The notes beneath the pieces were generated by a model. It did no database searches. It saw only the letters and a list, made by a program, of their open reading frames with translations, and had not been told where the DNA came from. DNA of 64,000 nucleotides from Roseitalea sp. GTDB lineage: Bacteria > Pseudomonadota > Alphaproteobacteria > Rhizobiales > Rhizobiaceae. The DNA is taken from positions 62,001 through 126,000 of the forward strand of contig JAEPON010000010.1 in NCBI GenBank assembly GCA_017642895.1, given 5' to 3'. How positions within the stretch are numbered: the first letter of the stretch is position 1; each line of letters opens with the position of its first letter. The position numbers and the translations under genes were made by a program. Below, piece after piece: positions 54,122 through 63,039 of this stretch.

Positions 54122-56455
54122 ATGGTGTGGGCGCTGGTCGCGATCGCCGTGCTTGCGGCGCTGTATGGTGGTCTTGCTTTGCGCGAGAAAGGCCGGACGG
54201 GTGGGAGCACGCGGCAGGCGCTGGCGCTGGCTGTGCCGGCGCTGTTCCACCGGCTCGACACGCGAGCGGTCCGCGAAGCCGGCGCGACCGAAGGCCCGGT
54301 GATATTCGCGATTTCCGAACAAGCAAAGCTCGACGCGGCGCTTTTTCTGGCGGCGCTGCCCGACGACACGCTGCATGTTCTCGACCCCGCTTCGGCCGGC
54401 CATTGGCCGGTCGAGACGTGCCGGCCACTGGCGAAATCGGTCATCTTCGACAAAGAGCGGATGATCGCCAACCGCCGCCTCGTGCGTCACCTCAAGGGCA
54501 AGGGCCGGCTGGCGGTCTATTTCCCCGATGCGGTCGAGCCCGATGCGGACGCGTTCCGCCTCTACCGGGCCGTTGCGCTTCTGGCGCGCAAGACCGGTGC
54601 GAAGATCGTGCCGCTGACGATCGGTAATGCCCGCTTCCTGCGGTCCTCGCTGACACCGGCCGAAAAAGCGCCACGGCAATGGCTGCCACGCCTGACAATG
54701 CATGCGCTTGCGCCCGCCACGATGAGCGAGATCATCGCGATGCGCGGACGCGAATTGACGACGCCGGCCAACGCGCTGTTCGACCGCATGGCCGAACTGC
54801 GCTTTACCTCCGTCGACCCGGCACAGACGCTGTTCGGCGCGCTGGTTTCGGCCGCGCGCACCTACGGGCCAGGCCGGGTTATCGTCGAGGACACGGTGAC
54901 CGGGGCGCTCGCCTACAAAAGGGTGCTGATCGGCGCGCGCGTGCTCGGAAAACGCTTCGTCGCCATGTCCTCGCCGGGCGAAGCGATGGGCGTGCTGCTG
55001 CCCAATGCCAATGGCGCGGTCGTTACCTTCTTTGCACTGCAATCGGCGGGCCGCGTGGCCGCGATGCTGAACTACACGGCGGGTCCGGCCAATGTGGTCT
55101 CGGCGATCAACACGGCAAGGATCCGCACGGTGCTGTCGTCGCGCGCCTTCATCGAAAAGGCCGAACTGCAACCGCTGGCGGATGCGATCGAGGAGAACGG
55201 CACCAAGATCGTCTGGCTGGAAGATGTGCGCGAGACAGTCTCGCTGTCGGAAAAACTGTCAGCGGCAGCGCTGTGGTCGCGGCCGCTCGCGGAGACCCGG
55301 GCCAATGATCCGGCCGTTGTTCTGTTCACGTCCGGGACCGAAGGTTCGCCCAAGGGCGTGGTCCTTTCGCACCGCAATCTGGTTGTCAATGCAGCGCAGT
55401 CCGAGGCACGCGTTTCGATCTCGGTCGAGGACAGCCTGTTCAACGTACTGCCGCTGTTTCACTCGTTCGGGCTGACGGGCGGCATGGTTTTGCCCCTGCT
55501 CTACGGCGTGCGGCTGTTTCTCTACCCCTCGCCGCTGCACTACAAGCTGATCCCGCAGGTCGCAGCGCGGGTGCAGCCGACGATCATGTTCGGCACCGAC
55601 ACCTTCCTGGCCGGCTATGCGCGCACCGCCAAGGACACCGACTTTTCCTCGCTGCGCTTCGTCGTTGCCGGCGCCGAGGCGGTCAAGCAAGAGACCGAGG
55701 ACGTGTTCAGGCAGCGGTTCGACTGCCACATTCTGGAAGGCTACGGCATGACCGAGGCCGCGCCGGTCGTCGCCGTCAATTCAGCCACCCACAGCAGGCT
55801 GGGAACGGTCGGGCGCGCCCTGCCCGGCATCGCGGTCCGGCTCGAACCGGTCAAGGGAATCGCGGGCGGCTCGCGCCTGTGGGTGAACGGGCCCAATGTG
55901 ATGCTCGGCTATCTGAAAGCGGACCGGCCGGGCGAATTGCAGCCGCTCGAAGATGGCTGGTACGATACGGGCGACATCGTCCACATCGATCATGAGGGCT
56001 TCATCGAGGTGCGCGGCCGTGCCAAGCGCTTCGCCAAGATCGGCGGCGAAATGGTGTCGTTGGGCGCCGTCGAGATGCTGGTGCAATCGCTGTGGCCGGC
56101 CGACCGGCACGCCGCGCTTTCGGTCGCCGACCGGCGCAAGGGCGAAAAGATCGTGCTGGCGACGACCACGCAGGATGCCGACCGCCAGCGCATCGCCGAC
56201 AAGACGCAGGAAGAAGGCATGACGAAGCTGATGGTGCCCTCTGACATTGTGCCGATGGACGACATACCGGTGCTCGGCTCCGGCAAGACCGACTATGTGA
56301 CGACGCAGGAACGGGTGATGTCGCTGCTCAGGCGGATCAGCCGGGTTGGCTCGGGCCGGAGCCGGAAGTCGAATGACGACGCGCCTGACGCCGCCACAGG
56401 CGCACCGAAAACGGCAAAAAAGCCAAATAGGCGAGCGCGGAAAAAGTCAGCGTGA
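54122..56455 (+). CDS. Acyl-ACP synthetase-like protein with a degenerate acyltransferase domain
   Basis: 777 residues, arranged like E. coli Aas (PlsC-type acyltransferase plus AMP-binding synthetase). After one N-terminal helix the first domain (about 30-210) lacks the key motifs: the expected NHxxxxD reads SEQAKLD, and FPEG reads FPDA. The synthetase half is intact: FTSGTEGSPKGVVLSHRNL, EGYGMTEAAPVV, YDTGDIVHIDHEGFIEVRGR and LGSGKTDY with its catalytic Lys. It therefore likely activates fatty acids for ACP rather than acylating lysolipid. A basic tail overlaps pssA. GGAGGAG precedes the ATG. Confidence 0.87.
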   Translation: MVWALVAIAVLAALYGGLALREKGRTGGSTRQALALAVPALFHRLDTRAVREAGATEGPVIFAISEQAKLDAALFLAALPDDTLHVLDPASAGHWPVETCRPLAKSVIFDKERMIANRRLVRHLKGKGRLAVYFPDAVEPDADAFRLYRAVALLARKTGAKIVPLTIGNARFLRSSLTPAEKAPRQWLPRLTMHALAPATMSEIIAMRGRELTTPANALFDRMAELRFTSVDPAQTLFGALVSAARTYGPGRVIVEDTVTGALAYKRVLIGARVLGKRFVAMSSPGEAMGVLLPNANGAVVTFFALQSAGRVAAMLNYTAGPANVVSAINTARIRTVLSSRAFIEKAELQPLADAIEENGTKIVWLEDVRETVSLSEKLSAAALWSRPLAETRANDPAVVLFTSGTEGSPKGVVLSHRNLVVNAAQSEARVSISVEDSLFNVLPLFHSFGLTGGMVLPLLYGVRLFLYPSPLHYKLIPQVAARVQPTIMFGTDTFLAGYARTAKDTDFSSLRFVVAGAEAVKQETEDVFRQRFDCHILEGYGMTEAAPVVAVNSATHSRLGTVGRALPGIAVRLEPVKGIAGGSRLWVNGPNVMLGYLKADRPGELQPLEDGWYDTGDIVHIDHEGFIEVRGRAKRFAKIGGEMVSLGAVEMLVQSLWPADRHAALSVADRRKGEKIVLATTTQDADRQRIADKTQEEGMTKLMVPSDIVPMDDIPVLGSGKTDYVTTQERVMSLLRRISRVGSGRSRKSNDDAPDAATGAPKTAKKPNRRARKKSA

Positions 56456-57191
56456 GCCAGGTGAAGTTGGCCAGCGCCGCAACATAGAAGACCACGGTCA
56501 GGATGAGCGGCATGACGGCGGTGCGCGGAATGCGCGCGCCCAGCGTCTTGCCCGACCAGACCGGCAGGTTGGAGACCATCAGAAACCCGATGGCGATGGT
56601 GTAGACCGATACTACAGAGGCGGTGAACCAGCCGGGCGAAAAGCCCAGAAAACCCAGATAGACCGGCAGCAGCACGACCAGCGCGGCGCCCGGCGCGGGA
56701 ATGCCGACGAAAAAGCCTTGCTGCCATCTGGGCCGGTTGACGTCGCCGGCCATCACGTTGAAGCGCGCAAGGCGCAATGTGCACGCGATCACGTAGAGGA
56801 GCGCGGCGATCCAACCCAATTGCGCGGCCTCGTCGAGCACGAAGACATAAAGGACCAGCGCCGGGACCACGCCGAAATTGACCGCATCGGCCAGCGAATC
56901 CATTTCGGCGCCGAACTTGGAGGTGCCCTTGACCAGCCGCGCCATGCGTCCGTCCAGGCCGTCGAGGACCGCAGCGATCAGAATGAGGCCAATGGCCACA
57001 TCGAAGCGCTGCTCGAATGCCATGCGCACGGCCGACAAGCCGGCGCAAATCGCCAGAACCGTGATGATGTTGGGCAGCACGAAGCGCAGCGGCACCTCGC
57101 GCAGGCGGCGGCGCGACGCCTCGTCGCCATTGCCGCCTTCCTTCTTGGGCCCGTCGGGCTCGAACGGCGGAAAAGCGTCATCCATCGACAT
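56337..57191 (-). CDS. pssA: CDP-diacylglycerol-serine O-phosphatidyltransferase
   Basis: Makes phosphatidylserine, the precursor of phosphatidylethanolamine. 284 residues. The CDP-alcohol signature is complete: DGLDGRMAR, then FGAEMDSLAD with both Asp. NFGVVPALVLY is typical of type II PssA. About eight hydrophobic helices, the last (FSALAYLAFLPFSVRLW) within the region shared with the opposite gene. ATG 57191, or the Met two codons later. psd ends 2 bp upstream. Confidence 0.94.
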   Translation of the reverse strand: MSMDDAFPPFEPDGPKKEGGNGDEASRRRLREVPLRFVLPNIITVLAICAGLSAVRMAFEQRFDVAIGLILIAAVLDGLDGRMARLVKGTSKFGAEMDSLADAVNFGVVPALVLYVFVLDEAAQLGWIAALLYVIACTLRLARFNVMAGDVNRPRWQQGFFVGIPAPGAALVVLLPVYLGFLGFSPGWFTASVVSVYTIAIGFLMVSNLPVWSGKTLGARIPRTAVMPLILTVVFYVAALANFTWLTLTFSALAYLAFLPFSVRLWRRQARRHSTSGSGPSQPG

Positions 57192-57193
57192 GG

Positions 57194-57892
57194 TCACGCA
57201 ACCCGCGTGACCGGCGCCGGGCGCGGGCGCCCATAGGCGGCGATGACCGTTTCGCCGGCCACCGCCATCTGGCCGGTGAAGACCTGCGGCGTCGCCTCGG
57301 GCGGCAGATAGACATCGACACGCGATCCAAAGCGGATCAGGCCGATGCGCTCGCCGGCACCCAGTTCCTCGCCTTCTTCGCAAAACGAGATGATGCGCCG
57401 CGCCACCAGGCCGGCGACCTGGACAGCCGCGACAGGGCCTTGAGGGCTGTCGAAAACGAAGCCGTTGCGCTCATTTTCACGGCTGGCCTTGTCGAGATCG
57501 GCATTGAGGAACTTGCCGGGCTTGTAGGCCTGCGTCGTGATGCGGCCGCGCACCGGGGCGCGGTTCACATGAACCGAAAAGACGTTCATGAAGACCGAGA
57601 TGCGGGTGCGTTCGGCATCGCCAAGGCCAAGCTCAGCGGGCGGAACGGCCGGCCCGATCGCCGAAACGACACCGTCGGCCGGGCTGACGACGATGTCGTC
57701 ATCGAGCGGGGTGACCCGTTGCGGGTCGCGGAAGAAATAGGCGCACCAACCGGTCAGGAACAGGCCGATCCAGAACAGCGGATCGAAGATCAGTCCCAAT
57801 ATGACCGCAGCGGCGAAGAAAGCACCGACGAACGGCCAGCCCTCGCGCCGCACGGGAACGAAGGCTTTGGTCACGGTGTCGATGAGGCTCAT
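57194..57892 (-). CDS. psd: Phosphatidylserine decarboxylase proenzyme
   Basis: Turns phosphatidylserine to phosphatidylethanolamine. 232 residues, the short alphaproteobacterial type. Self-cleavage at the Gly-Ser of [11 protein letters not shown] (Gly189-Ser190) creates the pyruvoyl group. [14 protein letters not shown] and [15 protein letters not shown] are standard blocks. The frame is open upstream but ATG 57892 begins the usual [11 protein letters not shown]. Next to pssA, as the pathway demands. Confidence 0.95.
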   Translation of the reverse strand: MSLIDTVTKAFVPVRREGWPFVGAFFAAAVILGLIFDPLFWIGLFLTGWCAYFFRDPQRVTPLDDDIVVSPADGVVSAIGPAVPPAELGLGDAERTRISVFMNVFSVHVNRAPVRGRITTQAYKPGKFLNADLDKASRENERNGFVFDSPQGPVAAVQVAGLVARRIISFCEEGEELGAGERIGLIRFGSRVDVYLPPEATPQVFTGQMAVAGETVIAAYGRPRPAPVTRVA

Positions 57893-58000
57893 GGTCGGTT
57901 CCGGGCTGGGTGCGATGGCACGGACATATTGCGCGACGGCACAGGGCGCAAGGGAGAGCGGTTGGTGGTTCGCGCAAACCCCGGCCTTCGAGGCTCGCAT

Positions 58001-58080
58001 CCCAACACCCTCATCCTGAGGTGCGGGCGCAGCGGGCCTTGAAGGGCGAGGGTGTTGGGCCGCTCGCGCCTCAGGATGAG
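58001..58080. repeat. Palindromic intergenic repeat with two alternative pairings
   Basis: CCCAACACCCTC (58001-58012) is exactly complementary to GAGGGTGTTGGG (58048-58059). CTCATCCTGAGG (58010-58021) is exactly complementary to CCTCAGGATGAG (58069-58080). The left arms share three bases, so both stems cannot be complete together. The CCTCATCCTGAGG core resembles a repeat family frequent in Hyphomicrobiales. Lies in the 211-bp gap between the ABC exporter and psd. Confidence 0.7.
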
Positions 58081-58103
58081 GGGGTGATGGGTTTGTCTGC
58101 GCC

Positions 58104-59996
58104 CTACTCCGCAGGCGTCGCTGGCGCCTTGCGCACCACCACACCCATTTCGTCCGCCTCGCGCGCGGCGCGCAACCGGGCTTCGGCCTCGATCGCCTCG
58201 GACTGCCGCGTCCACATCTGCGCATAAAGGCCGTCCGGCACGGCCAGCAAATCGGCATGCTTGCCCCGTTCGGCGATCTGACCGTCGCGCAGCACGATGA
58301 TCTCGTCGGCGCCTATGACAGTCGAGAGGCGATGCGCGATGACAAGCGTGGTGCGGTCCTTGGAGACCAGATCGAGCGAAGACTGGATTTCCTGTTCGGT
58401 CGCCGTGTCGAGCGCCGAGGTCGCCTCGTCGAGGATCAGGATGGGTGGCGCCTTCAGGATCGTGCGGGCGATCGCCACGCGCTGTTTCTCGCCGCCGGAC
58501 AGTTTCAACCCGCGCTCGCCGACCATGGTCTCAAAGCCGTGCGGCAGCCCCTCGATGAACGGGCCGATCTGCGCCATTTCGGCCGCCTTTCGGACTTCGT
58601 CGTCCGTCGCATCGGGCCGGCCATAGCGGATGTTGTAGGCGATCGTGTCGTTGAACAGGACCGTGTCCTGCGGAACCATGCCGATCGCCGCGCGCAGCGA
58701 GGCCTGCGTGACCGCGCGCACATCCTGCCCGTCAATCATCACCGCGCCGTCCTGCACATCGTAGAAGCGGAACAAGAGCCGCGAGACGGTCGACTTGCCG
58801 GCGCCGGACGGGCCGACAATGGCCACCGTCTTGCCGGCGGGCACCTCGAACGAGATGCCCTTGAGGATCGGCCGTTCGGGGTCATAGGCGAAATGCACAT
58901 CCTCGAAGCGGATGGCGCCGTCGGCGATGGCGAGCGGTTCGGCGCCGGGACGGTCGGTGACCTCGGCCTCGACATCGAGCAGGTCGAACATTTGCTCGAT
59001 GTCGGTCAGCCCCTGCCGGATTTCGCGGTAGATGAAGCCGATGAAGTTGAGCGGCACCGAGAGCTGCATCAGCATGGCGTTGATGAAGACAAAATCGCCG
59101 ATCGTCTGTTCGCCGGCCTGAACCGCGCGGGCCGACATGGCCATCATCACCAGAAGGCCGATGCCGAAAATCACGCCCTGGCCGAAATTGAGCCAGCCCA
59201 ACGATGTCCAGACCCTGGTGGCCGAATGCTCATAGCCGGCCATGGACCGGTCGTAGCGCTCGGCCTCCATCCGTTCGTTGCCGAAATATTTCACCGTCTC
59301 GAAATTGAGGAGCGAATCGATCGCCTTGGTGTTGGCGTCGGTGTCGGAATTGTTCATGTCGCGGCGGATCTGGATGCGCCAATCGGACGCGCGCACGGTA
59401 AATACAGAATAGGCGGCGACGGTCGCCGCGGTCACGGCGACATATTCCCAGCCATAGGCAAAGCCGAAGACGATGGCGATCAGGCCGAACTCGATGATCG
59501 TCGGCGCAGTGTTCAGGATGGTGAAGCGGACGATCGCCTCGATGCCCTTGGTGCCGCGCTCGATGATGCGCGAGAGCCCGCCCGTCCGGCGCTCGAGATG
59601 AAAGCGCAGCGACAAAGCGTGCATGTGCACGAAGGTCCTGTAGGCAAGCTGGCGCACCGCATGCTGGCCGACACGGGCGAACAGTGCATCACGCAACTGG
59701 TTGAACGCCACGTTGACGATGCGGAACACGTTGTAGGCAACGACCAGCATGACCGGCGCAAGCAGCGTCACCGGTATCCAGTCGGCGGCCGACAGTTCGC
59801 CGTTCAGCGCGTCGGTCGCCCATTTGAAGCCATAGGGCACCAGCATCAGCACCAGCTTGGCCAGCAGCAGATAAAGCAGCGCCCACAGGACGCGTGCTTT
59901 CAGGTCCGGACGGCCATCGGGCCACATATAGGGCCACAGATTGAGGATGGTGCGCAGCGTGGCGCCACTGTCGGCGGAGACGGTTTTGTCAGACAA
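58104..59996 (-). CDS. ABC exporter, Atm1/HMT1 type (fused permease and ATPase)
   Basis: 630 residues: six-helix ABC type-1 membrane domain, then a nucleotide-binding domain with [23 protein letters not shown] and [14 protein letters not shown]. The sequence [20 protein letters not shown] near residue 215 is characteristic of the Atm1/HMT1 group, which exports glutathione conjugates or metal-thiol complexes. TTG at 59996 is the likely start ([10 protein letters not shown]), overlapping the ArsR gene by 8 bp. No other start fits. Metal or sulfide export is inferred from the regulator. Confidence 0.88.
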   Translation of the reverse strand: MSDKTVSADSGATLRTILNLWPYMWPDGRPDLKARVLWALLYLLLAKLVLMLVPYGFKWATDALNGELSAADWIPVTLLAPVMLVVAYNVFRIVNVAFNQLRDALFARVGQHAVRQLAYRTFVHMHALSLRFHLERRTGGLSRIIERGTKGIEAIVRFTILNTAPTIIEFGLIAIVFGFAYGWEYVAVTAATVAAYSVFTVRASDWRIQIRRDMNNSDTDANTKAIDSLLNFETVKYFGNERMEAERYDRSMAGYEHSATRVWTSLGWLNFGQGVIFGIGLLVMMAMSARAVQAGEQTIGDFVFINAMLMQLSVPLNFIGFIYREIRQGLTDIEQMFDLLDVEAEVTDRPGAEPLAIADGAIRFEDVHFAYDPERPILKGISFEVPAGKTVAIVGPSGAGKSTVSRLLFRFYDVQDGAVMIDGQDVRAVTQASLRAAIGMVPQDTVLFNDTIAYNIRYGRPDATDDEVRKAAEMAQIGPFIEGLPHGFETMVGERGLKLSGGEKQRVAIARTILKAPPILILDEATSALDTATEQEIQSSLDLVSKDRTTLVIAHRLSTVIGADEIIVLRDGQIAERGKHADLLAVPDGLYAQMWTRQSEAIEAEARLRAAREADEMGVVVRKAPATPAE

Positions 59997-60348
59997 AAGG
60001 CGTTTCTTTCAAATCGGCAGGTGAAATCATGTCGGCCTGCGACAGGCACTCATCTGTGAAGCCGGACAGGCGCAGCCCGAGCCCGGCAAGCGCGTTGCGA
60101 TCGAGCCGGTAATGGGAATGGGGGCGACAGCGGTCCAGCGTCACGAGCCCCGCTTCGGCGAGAACCTTAAGGTGCTGAGACACGGTTGACTGGGCGAGCG
60201 GCAGCCGGTCGACCACATCCTTGCAGCAGCTTTTCTCAGAGCAGGCCAGCGCGCGCAGGATCGTCAGCCGCACCGGGTGGGCCAGCGCTGCGAGTTGCCG
60301 CGCCAATATCTCGTCATTGCGGGACGGAGACGAAGTGCACTTGTTCAT
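59989..60348 (-). CDS. ArsR family transcriptional regulator
   Basis: 119 residues with a winged helix: ALAHPVRLTILRALA, then DRLPLAQSTVSQHLKVLAEA and RCRPHSHYRLD. Three cysteines (Cys36, Cys41, Cys42 in ACSEKSCCKD) lie at the start of the helix that bears the metal thiolates in ArsR, so a thiol- or metal-responsive repressor is plausible. Its stop lies within the start of the ABC exporter gene, indicating co-expression and self-control. Confidence 0.85.
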   Translation of the reverse strand: MNKCTSSPSRNDEILARQLAALAHPVRLTILRALACSEKSCCKDVVDRLPLAQSTVSQHLKVLAEAGLVTLDRCRPHSHYRLDRNALAGLGLRLSGFTDECLSQADMISPADLKETPFV

Positions 60349-60353
60349 CGTCA

Positions 60354-60369
60354 ATCGACGATAATCGAT
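60354..60369. promoter_or_regulatory. Candidate ArsR operator
   Basis: ATCGA-6 bp-TCGAT inverted repeat five bases upstream of the ArsR start codon (60348). The position would block translation initiation or transcription. Short and AT-poor, so this is a weak call. Confidence 0.25.
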
Positions 60370-60430
60370 GGAAGACGCGCGCGCCAGCCCGTTGTTTCGC
60401 ATCACGGTCGGACTGGGCCGGTGCGGGGTT

Positions 60431-62167
60431 TCAGTTGGCGCCGCGCAATTGCCGGTGCACGTCCTCGGCATCGGCGCGCGCCTCGTCGGGCACGGCGAAC
60501 ACCTGGCCGGGCCAAATCCGGTCCGGATCGGAAATCTGCTGCTCGTTGGCCAGATAGATGGTGGTATATTTGACGCCCTGGCCATAGACCCGCCGCGAAA
60601 TCTGCCACAGTGTGTCGCCGCGCCGGATGATCACCGACTGGCCGGTGGGCACGAGTTCGCCGTCAGTTTCACGTGGTGGTGTGCCGATCGGCGGCGGTCC
60701 CTGCAGGACGCCGAGCGATTGCGGCACGATGGCTGTTGAGCCATCCGGGTCACCGGATGGTTGAGGCGTCCCTGCCCCGGCCGGATCGGATCGCGCGGCA
60801 AGTCCGGCGGTGTCGTCCGCCGGCGCAGTTTCGACGGGCGCTTCGGTTTGCGACGGCACCAGTTCGTCAAACGGAACGGTTGGCGGCGTCTGCGGCAAGC
60901 GCGCCGACGGCGTCACGGCGATTGCGGCCAATCGCTCGCCGGCCTGACGCGTGAACGGCACGGATACCCGGGTCAGCACATCGCCGGTTGCCGGATCGAT
61001 CGCATCGGCGCGGATGATATAGTCGCCGACGGGCAGGTCGCGCCGCACCTGGACCAGAAAACGCCCGCCATCGCTGGCGGTCGTATCACCCAGCAGCATT
61101 TCATTCGCATAAAGCCTGAGCGGCGTTCCGGGCGTTGCGGCACCGGCCACGAACAGGTCGGCCCCGTCGATCTCGACGGCCTCGATACGCAGATCGGGCA
61201 GATCGGCCGCCGGCGGAGCACCCGGGGTGGCCGGCGCATCGGCGTCGGGCAGCGCCGCCAGCTCGGCTGGCGCTTGATCTGGCGCGGTCTCCGCAACATC
61301 GGCCAACGCCTCGGCTGCATGCCCACCGGTAGCGGGGGCCGCGCCATCGCCGGCCGCCATGGCGGTCCCGGGTTCGGGATCAGCGTCCGGCTGCACGGCA
61401 TCTTGCGTGACTGTCTCCAGCACCGGCGTGTCCGGTCCCGGCGTGGTGATCAGCCGCGAGGCCGCGCCGGGCGCCTCGACCAGCGCCAGAACGTCGTTGG
61501 AGCCGGCCTCCGGTATGGCGACGACAGCGGTTTCGAGCGATGTCACCACCAGACCATCCGGCGCCGTCGCGCGCAGCACAATCTGATAGTCGCCGGGCAC
61601 CAACGGTTCATCCAGAACGGCGGCGAAATCGCCGGTCGGGCCGGCGGTCGTCGTCGCGATCGTCCGGCTGCCCGCAATGATCTCCATCGTCGCACCAGCC
61701 GGTCCCGACCCGGCTATGACCAGCGATCCGTCGGGCTCGGCGCGCAAAAGGTCGAACCGCGGAACCACGGCGGCAAGCGTTTCCTGGCGCTGATCGGTGT
61801 GGGGTGTCTGGTCCTGGACAGCAACCGCACCGGGCAGGACGCTTTCATCTCCCAGGGTTGGCGGTTCAGCCGTCCGGTCGATGCGCGCCATTTGCGCGCC
61901 GTCGTCAGTCTCCGGCCGCGCCGGTTCGATGTCGGCAACCGCATCGCGACCGGTTTCGGTGCCTTCGCGCTGCGCAGCGGCTTGGTCGCCGGCATCGGCG
62001 GCCGGCGGCTGAACGGGCTGGCTTGCCACCGTTTCCGCCGCCGGCCCGAAGCGGCTCTGCCATGCGGCGCGCAAATCGGAGAAATCAACGACAGCCGCCG
62101 TCGATGCGATTGCCGTGCCGGCGGTCAGGGCGCCAAACAGCCAAAGTCCCGCATAGGGGTTTGCCAT
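60431..62167 (-). CDS. LysM-domain protein with Ig-like repeats
   Basis: 578 residues, envelope protein. A hydrophobic N-terminal segment (GLWLFGALTAGTAIASTAAV) anchors or exports it. A Pro/Ala/Asp-rich linker follows, then two Ig-like modules (about residues 145-230, with GSGPAGATMEIIAGSRTIA, and about 360-445, with GAATPGTPLRLYANEMLLGD), each ending in GDY plus a strand, and a C-terminal LysM (VIIRRGDTLWQISRRVYGQG). LysM binds peptidoglycan; the rest probably serves as a spacer or binding arm. Divergent from the LOG gene. Confidence 0.82.
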   Translation of the reverse strand: MANPYAGLWLFGALTAGTAIASTAAVVDFSDLRAAWQSRFGPAAETVASQPVQPPAADAGDQAAAQREGTETGRDAVADIEPARPETDDGAQMARIDRTAEPPTLGDESVLPGAVAVQDQTPHTDQRQETLAAVVPRFDLLRAEPDGSLVIAGSGPAGATMEIIAGSRTIATTTAGPTGDFAAVLDEPLVPGDYQIVLRATAPDGLVVTSLETAVVAIPEAGSNDVLALVEAPGAASRLITTPGPDTPVLETVTQDAVQPDADPEPGTAMAAGDGAAPATGGHAAEALADVAETAPDQAPAELAALPDADAPATPGAPPAADLPDLRIEAVEIDGADLFVAGAATPGTPLRLYANEMLLGDTTASDGGRFLVQVRRDLPVGDYIIRADAIDPATGDVLTRVSVPFTRQAGERLAAIAVTPSARLPQTPPTVPFDELVPSQTEAPVETAPADDTAGLAARSDPAGAGTPQPSGDPDGSTAIVPQSLGVLQGPPPIGTPPRETDGELVPTGQSVIIRRGDTLWQISRRVYGQGVKYTTIYLANEQQISDPDRIWPGQVFAVPDEARADAEDVHRQLRGAN

Positions 62168-62312
62168 GCATGTCACTCCACAGCGCACCGGCGCCCGCAA
62201 ATCAGTGCGCAGAATCCTGCCGCCCAACCTAGGCGGTTTCGCCGGGGGCTGCAAACGCGCGGCCGTCACACCGCCGCTTGACCTTTTCCCGCGCCCGCGC
62301 CACAGATCGGCG

Positions 62313-62912
62313 ATGACCGACATTCAATCGATTTGCGTCTATTGCGGCTCCTCGCCGGGGACCAACGACAGCTATGGCCGGTCGGCCCACCGGCTTGGCG
62401 AAACCATTGCGGCCGCCGGACTGCGCCTTGTCTATGGGGGCGGCACGAAAGGGCTGATGGGCGCGGTGTCGCGCGGCGTCATGGAAGGCGGCGGCAAGGT
62501 CACCGGCATCATCCCCAAATTCCTGATGCACAAGGAAGCGACCGAGGACGCGCTCGGCATGCTCGACGAATTGATCGTCACCGACGACATGCATGAGCGC
62601 AAGCACGCCATGTTCGAGCGATCGGACGCGTTCGTCACACTGCCCGGCGGCATCGGAACGCTGGAAGAGGTGATCGAGATCATGACTTGGGCGCAGCTTG
62701 GCCGGCACACCAAGCCGATCATCCTGGCCAATATGGGCGGCTTCTGGAACCCGCTGACCACACTGCTCGATCACATGCGCGACAGCGGCTTCATCCATAC
62801 CGGACACAGGGTCCGCCCCCTTGTGCTCGATGAGATCGATGAGATCGTTCCGGCGGTGATGGCGTCAGCAAACGGCGCCGATGGCGACCCGGCGGTCATC
62901 GATCGCCTTTAG
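62313..62912 (+). CDS. LOG family protein (cytokinin riboside 5'-monophosphate phosphoribohydrolase type)
   Basis: 199 residues with SICVYCGSSPGTNDSY at the start, LVYGGGTKGLMGAVSRG, MHERKHAMFERSDAFVTLPG and the PGGIGTLEE signature with the catalytic Glu. LOG enzymes release the base from nucleoside 5'-monophosphates; in bacteria this may serve nucleotide salvage. ATG 62313 fixes a normal start. Confidence 0.92.
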   Translation: MTDIQSICVYCGSSPGTNDSYGRSAHRLGETIAAAGLRLVYGGGTKGLMGAVSRGVMEGGGKVTGIIPKFLMHKEATEDALGMLDELIVTDDMHERKHAMFERSDAFVTLPGGIGTLEEVIEIMTWAQLGRHTKPIILANMGGFWNPLTTLLDHMRDSGFIHTGHRVRPLVLDEIDEIVPAVMASANGADGDPAVIDRL

Positions 62913-62952
62913 GGCCGACAGGGCGATGCAATCCCGGCACGCCATGCGTTGG

Positions 62953-62983
62953 TTGACGGTTGCTTAACGCATGCTGTGCTAAC
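62953..62983 (+). promoter_or_regulatory. Candidate promoter for the unrecognised gene at 63040
   Basis: TTGACG (62953-62958) followed after 18-19 bp by TGCTAAC (62977-62983). Located between the LOG gene and the next start, suggesting a separate transcript. Confidence 0.35.
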
Positions 62984-63039
62984 CTTTCGGCGATGGGGCT
63001 GAGGATCAGCAACGCCATTTCGTGGCGCTGGAGGCAGCA

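Noticed and set aside
53183..55171. 662-codon open frame on the minus strand across purF, the SDR and the acyl-ACP synthetase genes
   Set aside because: Crosses three well-supported genes in antisense and shows only Arg/His/Gly-rich sequence without domains.
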